This document shows, piece after piece, positions 9,428-18,060 of a DNA stretch of 64,000 bases (positions are counted from its first letter, which is position 1; each line of letters opens with the position of its first letter). A model generated the notes under the pieces. The model did not search any database. It was not told the DNA's origin and worked only from the letters and a program-made list of their open reading frames with translations. This DNA comes from Porphyrobacter sp. (GTDB lineage Bacteria > Pseudomonadota > Alphaproteobacteria > Sphingomonadales > Sphingomonadaceae), in NCBI GenBank assembly GCA_017744315.1, contig JAGIBN010000001.1:62001-126000 (forward strand). Reading direction: 5' to 3'. Position numbers and translations under genes: made by a program.

Positions 9428-9889
9428 ATGAGCGAACTCCGCATCCTCGTTGACGCCGACGCCTGCCCGGTGAAGGAAGAGATTTACCGCGTGGCCGAGC
9501 GGCACCGGGTGCCCGTCAGCGTGGTAAGCAACAGTCCGTTTCGCGTACCCATGGGGCCCTTGGTCAGTCGCGTGGTGGTGAGCGAAGGCTTCGACGCCGC
9601 CGATGACTGGATCGCCGAGCGAGCCGACGCGCGCAGCGTGGTGGTGACCGCCGATATCCTCCTGGCCGATCGCTGCGTGAAGGCCGGCGCGACGGTTCTC
9701 GCCCCGACCGGGAAGCCGTTTACCCACGCCTCGATAGGGGGTGCCGTAGCCACGCGAGCGATCATGGCTGACCTGCGCGCGGGTGCCGATGGGCTCACCG
9801 GAGGCCCTCCGCCCTTCGCGAAAACAGACCGTTCGCGCTTCCTGCAAGCTCTCGACACCGCGCTGGTGAAGTTGAAGCGAGTGGGGTGA
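9428..9889 (+). CDS. UPF0178 (YaiI/YqxD) family protein
   Basis: 153-residue protein with the family's N-terminal ILVDADACPVK segment, an acidic VTADILLADRC segment in the middle and the C-terminal GGPPPFAKTDRSRFLQ motif. The fold is PIN/NYN-like with a cluster of conserved acidic residues, so a nuclease-type role has been suggested for the family, but no function is established to my knowledge. It starts at an ATG 47 bases after map. Confidence 0.93.
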   Translation: MSELRILVDADACPVKEEIYRVAERHRVPVSVVSNSPFRVPMGPLVSRVVVSEGFDAADDWIAERADARSVVVTADILLADRCVKAGATVLAPTGKPFTHASIGGAVATRAIMADLRAGADGLTGGPPPFAKTDRSRFLQALDTALVKLKRVG

Positions 9890-10148
9890 AACGGCGGGTG
9901 GTCATTGCTGTTTAGGTTATTGGCCAGGCCTGTGCTACGGTGCCCGGGCTGACGTCGAACTATACGACGGACTTCGGCGCTAAGACCAAGGCCCGACCCT
10001 TCACAGGCGAGGCCCGCGCTCTGACGGCGACTTCCTTTCGATTGACGACCCGACGCACGACAGCCGCATGTCGCGGCCGCACTACCAGGGACTGTTTGGC
10101 CCGCACTCCGGGGGCTTGGCAGTTCCAAATTATCGAAGGGAATCCACA

Positions 10149-10355
10149 ATGCCGATCGGCACAGTCAAATTCTTCAACACCGACAAGGGCTACGGCTTCA
10201 TCGCTCCCGAAGACGGCGGCGCAGACAGCTTCGTCCACATCAGCGCGGTGCAGGCTGCCGGCATGCAGACGCTGAACAAGGACCAGCGCGTGTCCTACGA
10301 AGTCGAACGCGGACGCAACGGCAAGGAATCTGCCGTAAACCTCGTCGCGATGTAA
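10149..10355 (+). CDS. Cold-shock domain protein
   Basis: 68-residue single cold-shock domain protein that binds single-stranded RNA/DNA and melts RNA structure. Both RNA-binding motifs are present: RNP1 as KGYGFI and RNP2 as FVHIS. The start is the ATG at 10149 behind GAAGGGAAT. A long untranslated stretch of about 260 bases precedes it, as is common for csp genes whose leader controls translation, though I see no diagnostic structure in it. It ends 6 bases before a strong bidirectional terminator. Confidence 0.96.
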   Translation: MPIGTVKFFNTDKGYGFIAPEDGGADSFVHISAVQAAGMQTLNKDQRVSYEVERGRNGKESAVNLVAM

Positions 10356-10361
10356 TTTTCG

Positions 10362-10413
10362 ACAACGGGCTTTCCGCCTTGAGCCGAAAGGCCAGAGCGG
10401 AAAGCCCTGTTGT
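10362..10413. terminator. Bidirectional terminator between csp and tautomerase
   Basis: Long stem with arms ACAACGGGCTTTCCGC and GCGGAAAGCCCTGTTGT around a 20-base loop that itself can pair. It lies between two convergent genes and would serve both. Confidence 0.8.
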
Positions 10414-10421
10414 TCAAAGTG

Positions 10422-10640
10422 CTAGGCAGCCGACTTGAGCGCCTGCACGTCCGCGGCCCCGAGGAGGGTCCCGCCGATACCCCAATCACCCTGCTGGACC
10501 TCGGTGATGCGCACCCAGGTCTTGTCGCGCAGGCGTTCGCCTTCGACGGCGATCATGGCCTCGGTCACGCCCTTGATCATCGCGCGCTTTTCTTCGGTGG
10601 TGAAAACGTCCTTGATCACGTCGATCGTTACTAGCGGCAT
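10422..10640 (-). CDS. 4-oxalocrotonate tautomerase-like protein
   Basis: 72-residue tautomerase-family protein. After removal of the initiator Met the N-terminal residue is Pro, the catalytic base of the family, followed by [16 protein letters not shown] as in small tautomerases of the 4-OT group. The ATG at 10640 has AGGAG upstream. No aromatic-degradation genes are nearby, so the substrate cannot be told from context. Confidence 0.88.
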   Translation of the reverse strand: MPLVTIDVIKDVFTTEEKRAMIKGVTEAMIAVEGERLRDKTWVRITEVQQGDWGIGGTLLGAADVQALKSAA

Positions 10641-10737
10641 CTCAACTCTCCTGTGCTAAAGACCGCCGTGTCGACGATCCGATGCCGCGATATTAGCGGT
10701 CTCACCGTCGCATGCTTGAAGTCGGCATGGAGAAATC

Positions 10738-12315
10738 ATGGAGATTTCCGGTTCGCCCTCTGAGGCCGGCTTTATCTACCGATTTGACCAGTTCGAACTG
10801 GATCCCGGCCGCTTCGAACTCCGCCGCAGCGAAGCGAGTGTGCATCTCGAACCTCAGGTGCTGGCGGTCCTTCTCCTGCTCGCCGGCAATTCCGAACGGA
10901 TGGTCAGCAAGGACGAACTGGTCGAAAAAGTCTGGGGTGGCCGGTTCATTTCCGACGCTGCCATTGCCGCCCGCATAAAATCCGCCCGGCAAGCCTTGGG
11001 CGATGACGGCAAAGAACAGCGCTTCATCCGCACTATTCACGGCAAGGGCTTCCGCTTCGTCGCGCCGGTTTCGTTCATCCAGCAGGGCGGGGCCCGTCAT
11101 GTCGAGAGTCCGGCGCAGCGGCAGGCGGAGGGGCCGCCGTCCATCGCGGTGCTGCCGTTCCGCTTCCTGAGCGAGCCCGGCCCGCTGTCATTCCTGTCGG
11201 ACGCGCTTGCGGACGAGCTCATCACCGACCTGTCGCGCCTGCGCTGGCTGATGGTGATCGCGAGAGGCTCAAGCTTTCGCTTTCGCGGCCGTGACGTCGA
11301 CGCCCGAGAGATCGGCCTGGCGCTGGGCGTCAGGTACTGCCTCTCCGGCAGCGTGGATGCGAGCCGGGGGAACGTCTCGATCGCGGTCGAACTGGTCGAC
11401 ACCGGCGACCGCGGGGTGGTCTGGGCCGAGCGCTACGCCATCGGCGCTGACGAGTTGCATGGAGTCCGCCAGGCGATCGTCGCCTCGATCGCGGCCAATC
11501 TGGAAGTGCGCATTTCGCAGCACGAAGCCCAAGTCGCGCGCGCCAGGGCACCGGCCGAACTCGACTGCTGGTCCGCCTATCACATGGGCATCGACCGGAT
11601 GTTCCGCTTCAACCGATCCGACAACAGGCTGGCCGCCGAGCATTTCGAGCAGGCCTTGGCGAAGGATCCAGAGTTCGGCAGGGCGTTGGGTGGACTATCC
11701 TTCACCCGCTTTCAGGACGCGTTCCTGCAATACTCGCCCACACCGCAGGTCCCGGCGCAGGAGGCGAGGGCGCTTGCCGAAGACGCCTTGCGCTGCGATC
11801 CGCTCGACCCTTTCGCCTATCTCAATCTCGCGCGGTCGATGTGGCTGACGGGCGATATCCCGGCGAGCCTCGACCTGCTCGATCACTCGATCTCGCTGAG
11901 CCCGAACTACGCGCAGGCGATCTACGCGAAGGCCTGGGCGGACATGACCCAGGTCAGTCCCATCGCGAGCGACGAAGGCGCTGCCCAGGCTCTACGGCTG
12001 AGCCCGCTCGACCCGCTTCGCTATGCCATGCTGGCGGTACGGTCGGTGAACGCGCTGTTCCGCGGCGATTACGAGCACGCATCCGAATGGGGCGAACGCG
12101 CGGCCCGCTCCCCTGGGGCCCACAAGCACATCGCGGTCATCGCCGCGCTCGGCACTCATCTGGCGGGGCAGCAGGGCAAAGCGGCGGAATGGGTCGCACG
12201 GGCGCGTGAGCGCGATGCGGCGCTGAACAAGGCAGCGTTTTTGAACTCGTTTCCCTTCGTCCCTTCGGCGGGCCGCGAGGTGATCGAGGCGACGCTCAAG
12301 GACCTGGGACTGTAA
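10738..12315 (+). CDS. Winged-helix regulator with C-terminal TPR-like region
   Basis: 525-residue protein. Residues 12-110 form an OmpR/CadC-type winged helix (EPQVLAVLLLLAGNSERMVSKDELVEKVWG, then RFIRTIHGKGFRFV). Residues about 135-240 resemble the TolB-like or guanylate-cyclase-associated domain (PSIAVLPFRFLSEPGPLSFLSDALADELITDLSRL). The rest is helical with TPR-type repeats near residues 300-420. This architecture is common in alphaproteobacteria and lacks a receiver or transmembrane segment. It probably binds DNA in answer to an unknown ligand. It is divergent from the tautomerase gene and convergent with the hydrolase, with a 3-base gap. Confidence 0.85.
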   Translation: MEISGSPSEAGFIYRFDQFELDPGRFELRRSEASVHLEPQVLAVLLLLAGNSERMVSKDELVEKVWGGRFISDAAIAARIKSARQALGDDGKEQRFIRTIHGKGFRFVAPVSFIQQGGARHVESPAQRQAEGPPSIAVLPFRFLSEPGPLSFLSDALADELITDLSRLRWLMVIARGSSFRFRGRDVDAREIGLALGVRYCLSGSVDASRGNVSIAVELVDTGDRGVVWAERYAIGADELHGVRQAIVASIAANLEVRISQHEAQVARARAPAELDCWSAYHMGIDRMFRFNRSDNRLAAEHFEQALAKDPEFGRALGGLSFTRFQDAFLQYSPTPQVPAQEARALAEDALRCDPLDPFAYLNLARSMWLTGDIPASLDLLDHSISLSPNYAQAIYAKAWADMTQVSPIASDEGAAQALRLSPLDPLRYAMLAVRSVNALFRGDYEHASEWGERAARSPGAHKHIAVIAALGTHLAGQQGKAAEWVARARERDAALNKAAFLNSFPFVPSAGREVIEATLKDLGL

Positions 12316-12318
12316 GAG

Positions 12319-13197
12319 CTACGCGGCCGGCATGACGGCGGCGGCGTATTCGCTGTCGTAACGCTGGATCAGCGCCCGGTCGTCCTGGTTCCACGGGTGG
12401 AAGCCGGGCAGGAAATAGGCGCACCATTCGGGAACAACGCGGCGCAAGATGCCGGGCTGGCCAACGAGGTACCAGACCAGCCGGGCCTTCGCCCTCCAGC
12501 CGATGATGCCGTCCTGCGCCAGCAGATCGAGCGCATCGCGCGAGCGGTTGGTGACGAAGCGCTTGGTGATGACCAGCATCAGCAGGCTCTTCACCTTCCA
12601 GCGTTTCCACCGGCTCCAGTCCTTCGTCGCGTGGAGCCAGGTGTCGTAGGCGACACCCTTGTGCTCGATCTCCTCGACCGCATGCCAGCGCCACAGCTCC
12701 GCCTGCTCGGGCTTCGCTCCGGAGAAGTGCTGCGGATGGCGGAGGAACTGGTGCGCGAACATCGCGGTGAAGTGTTCGAGCGCGATGGTGACGCCGAGCC
12801 AGCCATGCTTGGGCCGCGCGTAGACCAGTTCGATCAGCCCGGCGACCCGCTGGTTGATCCGGTTCATGTCGTAACCGGCCTCTTCCGCCGCCCGGTTGAA
12901 GGCAAGGTGTTCGCGGGTGTGGTTGATCTCTTGCTTGATGAAGGCCCGGATCTCCGCCTCGAGCTGGGGCGAGGCGCCCTCGCGGAAGGCTCTGACCGAG
13001 TCGATGAACAGCGCCTCGCCGCGCGGGAAGGTCGCCGACAGGGCGTTGAACCAGGCCGTCGCGACGGGATTGCCACCGAGCCACCAGCGTTCTTGTCTTG
13101 AGTCGCGGCCGAAGCGGCGATCGCGCACCGTCAAGGTGTGGGGCACGATCGCGGCGGCGCTTGCCGCATCCTCGCCGAAGTGGGAAGGTGCGTTCAT
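12319..13197 (-). CDS. Predicted metal-dependent hydrolase, PF10118 family
   Basis: 292-residue protein with a ferritin-like helical pattern. Possible di-metal ligands lie in FIKQEINHTREH (about residues 84-95) and in HAVEEIEHKG (about residues 170-180), with further conserved Trp/His positions. PF10118 members are called metal-dependent hydrolases, but their reaction is unproven. The gene is divergent from a TetR gene with only 28 bases between the starts. In this arrangement TetR regulators usually repress the neighbour, so the hydrolase is the likely target. Confidence 0.85.
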   Translation of the reverse strand: MNAPSHFGEDAASAAAIVPHTLTVRDRRFGRDSRQERWWLGGNPVATAWFNALSATFPRGEALFIDSVRAFREGASPQLEAEIRAFIKQEINHTREHLAFNRAAEEAGYDMNRINQRVAGLIELVYARPKHGWLGVTIALEHFTAMFAHQFLRHPQHFSGAKPEQAELWRWHAVEEIEHKGVAYDTWLHATKDWSRWKRWKVKSLLMLVITKRFVTNRSRDALDLLAQDGIIGWRAKARLVWYLVGQPGILRRVVPEWCAYFLPGFHPWNQDDRALIQRYDSEYAAAVMPAA

Positions 13198-13217
13198 GGA
13201 AGCAGGGTGGGATTAAC

Positions 13218-13231
13218 TGACAGTCATGTCA
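13218..13231. promoter_or_regulatory. Likely TetR operator
   Basis: Perfect inverted repeat TGACA-GTCA-TGTCA placed in the 28-base divergent gap and overlapping the ATG of the tetR gene. On the minus strand it includes TTGACA, which could be a -35 box for the hydrolase. Confidence 0.6.
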
Positions 13232-13825
13232 ATAAGAAAGCGCCTAACGCCCGATGAAAGCCGCCGCGTCGCTCTCGAAGCCGCGCGGGCTTTGCTGATG
13301 GAAGCCGGACCGCAAGCGGTTACCTTGAAGGCCGTGGGCACGCGGATCGACCGGACCCATGCCAATCTGCTGCACCATTTCGGCTCGGCTGCAGGGCTCC
13401 AGCAGGCCCTGGCCGAGCATCTTGCGGCGACAGTCTGCGCCTCGATCGCCGAAGCGGCCGTTGCCACTCGCGCAGGCCTCGGTACGCCGGGAGAGATCGT
13501 CGAGCTGACCTTCGACATCATGGACCGCGAAGGCGGCGGCGCGCTCGCTACCTGGATGATCCTGACCGGCAATGAGAACGCGCTCGATCCGATCATCGAC
13601 ATGATCCACAGCCTGGTGGACGAACTCCATCCGCAGGAACTGGCCCCCGGAGCGGAGCGCACGATGCACGAGGCGACGCTCGCCCTGGTGCTGATGGCGC
13701 TGGGCGACGCGATGATGGGCGAACGCCTGGCCCAGTCGCTGCAGGTGCCGCGCGACACGACGCGCGACCATGCCGAGACCATGCTGACGGCAGCCTATGT
13801 GAAAAGTGGGTACATCGCGGGGTAG
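13226..13825 (+). CDS. TetR-family regulator
   Basis: 199 residues. The N-terminal helix-turn-helix lies at about residues 15-60 (SRRVALEAARALLMEAGPQAVTLKAVGTRI, then HANLLHHFGSAAGL), the usual TetR pattern in which the recognition helix precedes an HHFG motif. The C-terminal helical part should bind a ligand. It lies divergent from the ferritin-like hydrolase gene with a palindrome across its own start codon, which would suit autorepression and repression of that neighbour. Confidence 0.93.
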   Translation: MSIRKRLTPDESRRVALEAARALLMEAGPQAVTLKAVGTRIDRTHANLLHHFGSAAGLQQALAEHLAATVCASIAEAAVATRAGLGTPGEIVELTFDIMDREGGGALATWMILTGNENALDPIIDMIHSLVDELHPQELAPGAERTMHEATLALVLMALGDAMMGERLAQSLQVPRDTTRDHAETMLTAAYVKSGYIAG

Positions 13826-14055
13826 CGCTGTAAATTGTCGACCCTCGACTGTGGGCTGATCGGCGCCACAGCGAGTGACTGAGGCGGGGTCGCATGGGCT
13901 GGCCCGTTCATCCTTCAAGCTTGAAGAAGGAGCCGTTCGGCAGCACTCGGTCACTTGCCTATAGGTATCTTCCTGATTTTACAGATATTTTGTAAATCTT
14001 TACCGCGGGTTAACTAAGTCTCGATATCGCGATCCGGTATTCGAGGAATGTGTTT
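13826..14055. other. Intergenic region before the gtr operon
   Basis: 230 bases, becoming AT-rich toward the operon. Three inverted repeats are visible: a perfect 14-base palindrome CTTCAAGCTTGAAG at 13913-13926; arms AGTGACTGAG (13874-13883) and CTCGGTCACT (13946-13955), which enclose the palindrome and could form a terminator for tetR; and GATTTTACA...TGTAAATC at 13975-13998 near the likely promoter. No gene is seen. Confidence 0.6.
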
Positions 14056-15042
14056 ATGAAAGACGCAGTCATCGGCGTGAAGCAGCCGCAGTTGTCGGTC
14101 GTCGTACCCGTGTTCAACGAGGAAGCCGGCCTGGACGCGTTGCTTGCCCGCGTGACACCCGTTTGCGAAGCCACTTTCGGCAAGAGCTATGAGATCCTTC
14201 TCGTCGATGATGGCTCGACCGACCGCAGCTGGGCCATCATCACAGCTTACGCTGACATCCTTCCCCAAGTGAAGGGGATCAAGCTTTCGCGAAATTACGG
14301 CCATCAGTTGGCATTGACCGCTGGACTGGAGCACGCCCGGGGCGATTATGTCTTCATCCTCGATGCCGACTTGCAGGACCCACCCGAACTGTTGCCGACG
14401 ATGCTCTCCAAACTGCGCCAAGGCTACGATGTCGCCTATGGTCAACGCACGGCACGCGCCGGTGAAACCAAATTCAAGAAGGCCAGCGCGAGCTTGTTCT
14501 ACCGTATGCTTGGCCGTCTTGTGGATGTGGAGATTCCGCGCGACACCGGCGATTTCAGACTGATGAGCCGCCGTGTAACACTCCAGCTCAACGCCATGCC
14601 CGAGCGATATCGCTTTGTTCGCGGCATGGTCGGGTGGATAGGCTTTAATCAGATCGCGGTACCTTACGACCGCGAAGCGCGCTTTGCCGGCGAAACTCAC
14701 TATCCCCTGCGCAAGATGATCCGCTTCGCCATTGACGCGATCACCAGCTTCTCGGTCGTCCCCCTACGCTGTGCCTCGCTGCTGGGCATAGCTTTTGGTG
14801 TCCTCGGCATGGTGGCCCTGGGCTGGGTGGGCATCTCGTGGCTGTCGGGCGGTACCGTAACTGGCTGGACCAGTCTGGCTGCCCTGATCCTCATCATAGG
14901 TAGCGTGCAACTGCTCGTACTTGGGGTCTTTGGCGAATACCTGGGCCGTATGTATATGGAGACGAAGCGCCGCCCCTTGTTCATTGTTGATCAGGTACGC
15001 GCGCAATCGGCGCTGCTCGCCCAATCCCTACCTCTCCGATGA
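14056..15042 (+). CDS. Bactoprenol glycosyltransferase, GtrB/DPM-like
   Basis: About 328 residues. The N-terminal GT2 domain has SVVVPVFNE, the DDGSTD motif near residue 52 and DADLQDPPE near residue 105. Two C-terminal transmembrane helices (about residues 232-255 and 265-290) follow, as in GtrB and related dolichol/undecaprenyl-phosphate sugar transferases that load a sugar on the lipid carrier at the inner face of the membrane. The start is the ATG at 14056; a GTG two codons earlier is too close to GAGGA. The gene overlaps gtrA by 4 bases. Base composition is less GC-rich than the neighbours, which hints at transfer. Confidence 0.9.
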   Translation: MKDAVIGVKQPQLSVVVPVFNEEAGLDALLARVTPVCEATFGKSYEILLVDDGSTDRSWAIITAYADILPQVKGIKLSRNYGHQLALTAGLEHARGDYVFILDADLQDPPELLPTMLSKLRQGYDVAYGQRTARAGETKFKKASASLFYRMLGRLVDVEIPRDTGDFRLMSRRVTLQLNAMPERYRFVRGMVGWIGFNQIAVPYDREARFAGETHYPLRKMIRFAIDAITSFSVVPLRCASLLGIAFGVLGMVALGWVGISWLSGGTVTGWTSLAALILIIGSVQLLVLGVFGEYLGRMYMETKRRPLFIVDQVRAQSALLAQSLPLR

Positions 15043-15437
15043 TCCGCCCCACATTGCCGCTCTTGCGGCTGGGCAAGTTTGCGCTTGTTGGCCTCGTGAA
15101 CACCGCGATCTCACTCCTCGTCATCGCCCTGCTGTTGCGTGCGGGCTTCGGGGACTACCCCGCCAACATCGCTGGGTATGCTTGCGGGCTGGTCAATTCA
15201 TTCGCCATGAACCGGCGCTTTACCTTTCAACGAGCTGGAACCGCCTCCGTCTCCGAGGCCAGCCGCTTCCTGCTTGCAGTTGGGATCAGCTATGCCGCCA
15301 ATCTCGCCGTGCTCGCCCTGGCGCGAGCGCTGGGTCTGTCCGGCAGTCTCTTCGCGCACCTTCCGGCCATGGCCATCTACACGGTCACCTTCTATCTAAT
15401 CTCGTCGTGTTATGTGTTCCGGGAGGGCCGGCCGTGA
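15039..15437 (+). CDS. GtrA-family membrane protein
   Basis: 132 residues with four predicted transmembrane helices (about 11-33, 38-58, 77-99, 105-126). It has the GtrA signature of the family (LGKFALVGLVNTAI, then CGLVNSFAMNRRFTF). GtrA proteins are thought to flip the undecaprenyl-phosphate-linked sugar made by GtrB. The ATG overlaps the gtrB stop as ATGA, and its own stop overlaps the next gene's GTG, so the three genes are translationally coupled. Confidence 0.92.
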   Translation: MIRPTLPLLRLGKFALVGLVNTAISLLVIALLLRAGFGDYPANIAGYACGLVNSFAMNRRFTFQRAGTASVSEASRFLLAVGISYAANLAVLALARALGLSGSLFAHLPAMAIYTVTFYLISSCYVFREGRP

Positions 15438-16993
15438 CTGCGACGGCCGAAGACATCCGGCAAGATGTTCCAATTCTGAAGCTCCCAGCGGCGCTTGGCG
15501 GGCTTATGCCGCTGCTGCTCATCGCAACAATGCTGGTGCCGATCCTTTTGGTGTCGCTTCCACCGCTAGTCGACGTGCTCGGCCATATCGGGCGTTACTC
15601 GATCCAGACGGGTCTGGATGACCATCCGTGGCTGCGGCAATATTTCAGCTTCCGTTGGCAATTGGTCGGCAACCTTGGGGCAGACATCCTCGTAGAGGCG
15701 CTCAGCTCGTTCACCGATGTGGAGACCTCGGCCTGGATAGTGGTTGCGTTAAACCAGGTCCTCGCGGCGACCGGGATCATCCTTCTCTGTCGCGAGATCC
15801 ACGGCCGGATCACTCCGTTCTGCCTTTTCGCATTGCCATTGATCTACGGGTTGCCGTTCCAATTCGGCTTCATCAATTTCACGCTGTCGATGGCCTTGGC
15901 CCTGTTGGCGTTTACCCTGTGGCTGCGCCTGGGGCGTCTCGGTCGCATCGCCACTAGGGCCTGGCTTTTCGTACCGATAAGCCTTGGCCTCTGGCTGTGT
16001 CATACCTTTGGTTGGGTGCTTTTGGGCATGCTCTGCACAGCCGAGAGCCTGGTGCGCTCACGAGTTGACGGACGTACTTGGCTGGCGGCCCTGTGGGAAA
16101 CGGGGTGGCGTTGTCTACCGATGGCCGCTCCGCTCGTACCGATGCTTTTGTGGCGAACCCAGGAGGATACCGGGGGGAGCACCGATGGCTGGTTCATCTT
16201 CGGCGCGAAGTTGGGTTGGATGCTCTCGATTCTTCGCCTGGATATCAAAGCAGTAGACAAGGTCTCGGCCTTGGTTCTCTGCGGCCTTATCTATGTGGCT
16301 CTGCGCAGTCCTCGTCTGACGATCGACAGGACGATGGGTGCCGCGGCCGCGCTGTGCTTGCTCGCGTTCCTGATTATGCCGGGCCGCATTTTCGGATCGT
16401 TCTTGGCCGACATGCGGCTGGCGCCCTACATGACAATCATCGCCCTTCTAGCGATCGGCGACCTCAAGCTGACCGTGTCAGCCCGAAAATGGCTGATGGC
16501 GGCCGGGGTTGTTTTCCTGGTCATACGGATCGCGCTCACGACGGCAACATATGCTGAGCGTGAACGGGTTCTCGACAGGCAGCTTGAGGCTTTGGAGGCG
16601 ATCCCTGAACGAGCAAGAGTAGCGACGCTTGTGTCGTTGCCATGCGACGACGCGTGGGGTCTCCCCTGGCTTACCCACGTGGGCAGCATGGCTATCGCTC
16701 GTAAGCATGCGTTCGCGAACGACCAGTGGGTAGTCGCCGGAATGAACCCTCTTAGCGTGCATTATCCCAAGGCAGGCAAATTCGCGAACGACAGTTCGGA
16801 GATGGTCTATCCCGACGCATGTGCAGGCGATCGAGCGACGATGAGGGGCTCACTTATGCAGATCCCCGCGGATGCCTTCACGCATGTGTGGCTAGTCGGG
16901 GTGCCTCCTGACGAGCAACCGCTGCGCCAGGACATGATCCGGATTTGGCAGGGACCAGATTCGGCAGTCTACCGGGTAGCCGGTTCGCGCTGA
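15434..16993 (+). CDS. Polytopic membrane protein, probable third component of a gtr operon
   Basis: 519 residues starting at a GTG that overlaps the gtrA stop (GTGA). The open frame continues far upstream, but that part runs over gtrB and gtrA and is spurious. I count about ten hydrophobic helices in the first 370 residues and a soluble C-terminal part of about 130 residues. Phage-type serotype-conversion operons are gtrA-gtrB followed by a strain-specific polytopic glycosyltransferase, and this gene sits in that third position with the right size. I do not recognise the sequence family. A GT-C type transferase is the best inference, with acceptor (LPS, capsule or flagellin) unknown. Confidence 0.7.
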   Translation: MTATAEDIRQDVPILKLPAALGGLMPLLLIATMLVPILLVSLPPLVDVLGHIGRYSIQTGLDDHPWLRQYFSFRWQLVGNLGADILVEALSSFTDVETSAWIVVALNQVLAATGIILLCREIHGRITPFCLFALPLIYGLPFQFGFINFTLSMALALLAFTLWLRLGRLGRIATRAWLFVPISLGLWLCHTFGWVLLGMLCTAESLVRSRVDGRTWLAALWETGWRCLPMAAPLVPMLLWRTQEDTGGSTDGWFIFGAKLGWMLSILRLDIKAVDKVSALVLCGLIYVALRSPRLTIDRTMGAAAALCLLAFLIMPGRIFGSFLADMRLAPYMTIIALLAIGDLKLTVSARKWLMAAGVVFLVIRIALTTATYAERERVLDRQLEALEAIPERARVATLVSLPCDDAWGLPWLTHVGSMAIARKHAFANDQWVVAGMNPLSVHYPKAGKFANDSSEMVYPDACAGDRATMRGSLMQIPADAFTHVWLVGVPPDEQPLRQDMIRIWQGPDSAVYRVAGSR

Positions 16994-17085
16994 CAAACGC
17001 GCCAGCGACAAATGCCACGCCCTTGCGCCGGGAATGTGGTGAAAAGTGACGGCCATCTGCCAGATTCCCTATCCCGTCGATTCCC

Positions 17086-17832
17086 TTAGCCTGCGCCCTC
17101 CGAGGGCTCCGCCAACTCTAGCCAATGCGGCAGCAGCTCCGGCGGAATGTCCTCGACCCGCAAGTGATCCACCGCAAGCCCAAGCTCCGGGTAAGCGATC
17201 TTGCGCCGCTTTTCCTCGGACCGCTGCAGCGGCACAACGATCAGGCGCCGGTTGACCTTCTGCCGCCAGTTCATCCGCGCGGTGTTTTCCTGGCCGATGT
17301 AGCACCCCTTGGAGAACGAAACGCCGCCCAGCTCGGTGGCATTGGTTTCGAGCCAGAGGATGTCGCCTAGCTCGCTGCGGCCCTCGGGCACGCCGAGCGC
17401 GAGGCGGTGGCGCTGCCACTCGGCGTCGACGGGATGGTCGGCGTCGGAGACTGTGGCGATCCAGCGCTGGCCCAGGCCCGCAAAGCGTGGGTCTGCGGCG
17501 CCGCCGTCGCCCAACTCGGCCTGCCAGTAGACGCCCAGCGTGGGGTCGACCGTGATCGCGATCTTGCGCCGGAGGCGGTAGAGCGACAGGCGCTTGACCA
17601 GATCCTCGGCCGCGTCGGCTTCGCAATCCAGCAGCAAGTCGCCGTGGCCGCTGGGCCAGACGATGAAGTCGAACAGGGTCTTGCCCTGCGGGGTCAACAA
17701 TCCGGCATAGGCGGGCAGCTCGCCGGTGACGTCGTTGGTGACGAGGCCCTGGAGGAAGCCGGCGGCGTCCTCTGCCGGATCCTCGGGACTGACGCGCACT
17801 ACGGCGCGGGAATACAAGCGTTCGTGGGCCAT
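17086..17832 (-). CDS. ygfZ: YgfZ/GcvT-fold protein for iron-sulphur maintenance
   Basis: 248 residues, folate-binding GcvT-like fold. The family's signature K-G-C-Y-x-G-Q-E is present as KGCYIGQE at about residues 178-185. YgfZ (IbaG/IBA57 relatives) supports synthesis or repair of some Fe-S enzymes with tetrahydrofolate. I start at the ATG at 17832 because the protein then begins [12 protein letters not shown]; the open frame reaches further but has no likeness. The gene is divergent from pyrC, and the gap of 228 bases holds a repeat array. Confidence 0.9.
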   Translation of the reverse strand: MAHERLYSRAVVRVSPEDPAEDAAGFLQGLVTNDVTGELPAYAGLLTPQGKTLFDFIVWPSGHGDLLLDCEADAAEDLVKRLSLYRLRRKIAITVDPTLGVYWQAELGDGGAADPRFAGLGQRWIATVSDADHPVDAEWQRHRLALGVPEGRSELGDILWLETNATELGGVSFSKGCYIGQENTARMNWRQKVNRRLIVVPLQRSEEKRRKIAYPELGLAVDHLRVEDIPPELLPHWLELAEPSEGAG

Positions 17833-17966
17833 GGACCGCAAGTTGGGCGGGGCGGGGCGATAGTCAAGCAAGCAGCGCTGTCCTACACCGCCCCACTGTG
17901 CCATGGGCTTGGGAATGAGCCGCCGTCATCCTCTACCCAAGCGTTCGAATTCCGCCGCTTCATGGT

Positions 17967-18035
17967 CCAAGGTGACACTTTCCGGGCCCAAGGTGACACT
18001 CTCAGAACCGTGTCACCCCCGTCACCCCCTGTCAC
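17967..18035. repeat. Composite GTGACACT repeat array upstream of pyrC
   Basis: Two direct copies of CCAAGGTGACACT (17967-17979 and 17988-18000) are followed by the inverted block GTGTCACCCCCGTCACCCCC (18010-18029) and another TGTCAC (18030-18035). The last unit ends 25 bases before the pyrC ATG. The same composite structure precedes amn at 20625-20753. Confidence 0.85.
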
Positions 18036-18060
18036 TTTAGCCAGCCACGAGAGACCCGGC

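Noticed and set aside
14921..15433. N-terminal extension of the third gtr-operon gene
   Set aside because: It overlaps gtrB and gtrA in another frame; the GTG at 15434 overlapping the gtrA stop fits the coupled pattern.
17407..18060. Long N-terminal extension of pyrC
   Set aside because: It runs antisense over ygfZ and then through the repeat array; dihydroorotase begins at 18061 with the normal N-terminus.
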